DNA from: an uncultured Clostridium sp.
GTDB lineage: Bacteria; Bacillota; Clostridia; Clostridiales; Clostridiaceae
Assembly (NCBI GenBank): GCA_900547475.1
Contig: URGW01000066.1
Span: 1-6,339 of the forward strand
DNA: 6,339 nucleotides
Reading direction: 5' to 3'
Translations under genes and position numbers: made by a program
In this document: positions 6,240-6,339 of the stretch, piece by piece
Numbering within the stretch: the first letter of the stretch is position 1
How the letters are laid out: every line of letters begins with the position of its first letter
The notes under the pieces: model-generated
Database searches by the model: none
The model's input: only the letters and a program-made list of their open reading frames with translations
Told to the model about the DNA's origin: nothing

Positions 6240-6339
6240 TATTGTTCGTCACGTGGAGCCGAAAAATTAATGATATAACCTCCAGGAATTATGTAATTTG
6301 CGTTAAGAATTTATATCTTTCTTTCCGTAAAAACTGCTA
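6240..6339 (+). repeat. Repeat copy R4, cut by the window edge
   Basis: This is the inverted partner of 407-506: 75 of the first 77 bases agree, and similarity continues to the last base of the window, so the element extends beyond it. The two differences in the core are at 6279 and 6291. It begins 45 bases upstream of the hydroxylase start codon, so that gene's transcript or promoter probably passes through it. By analogy with the left copy, the sequence beyond 6339 should continue into a stretch ending with a TTCTTAACGC-like arm. Confidence 0.9.

Overview
This window comes from a low-GC, strongly AT-rich genome. The codon choice, strong AGGAGG-type ribosome binding sites, short intergenic gaps and gene families all point to an anaerobic Clostridium-like Firmicute. 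The species cannot be fixed from the sequence alone. All four recognisable genes lie on the minus strand, so transcription runs from right to left.

Layout from right to left in transcription order: (1) 6240-6339 is a copy of a repeat that runs off the window edge. (2) 3637-6195 encodes an 852-aa FAD-less molybdenum hydroxylase (2Fe-2S domains fused to the Mo-pterin domain) that most resembles the xanthine dehydrogenase / selenium-dependent molybdenum hydroxylase group; it ends at a hairpin terminator (3585-3626). (3) 2348-3529 encodes a CcdA-type membrane thiol transporter fused to an extracytoplasmic TlpA/thioredoxin domain; it starts with GTG and ends at a 13-bp hairpin terminator (2294-2331). 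(4) 1480-2229 (uracil-DNA-glycosylase-like protein) and 511-1467 (MsrA-MsrB fusion) form a tight two-gene operon with a 12-nt gap, in which the second ribosome binding site touches the stop codon of the first gene. (5) 1-510 holds no convincing gene but is dense in inverted repeats.

Functionally, three of the four genes fit thiol/oxidative-damage upkeep: methionine sulfoxide repair (MsrAB), trans-membrane delivery of reducing power (CcdA-TlpA) and a putative base-excision enzyme. The fourth is a purine-type hydroxylase that would pass electrons through its iron-sulfur clusters to an unidentified partner. Its cofactor-maturation genes are not in the window.

The least expected signal is a family of four related repeats. 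R1 (about 1-105, minus), R2 (272-348, plus), R3 (407-506, minus) and R4 (6240-6339, plus) share a core. R3 and R4 match as inverted copies at 75 of 77 bases and bracket the four-gene block exactly, R3 ending 4 bases from the msrAB stop codon. R1/R2 and R2/R3 build two overlapping imperfect palindromes in the gene-free left end. This looks like a MITE-like or structured-RNA repeat family, but copy number and mobility cannot be judged from here.
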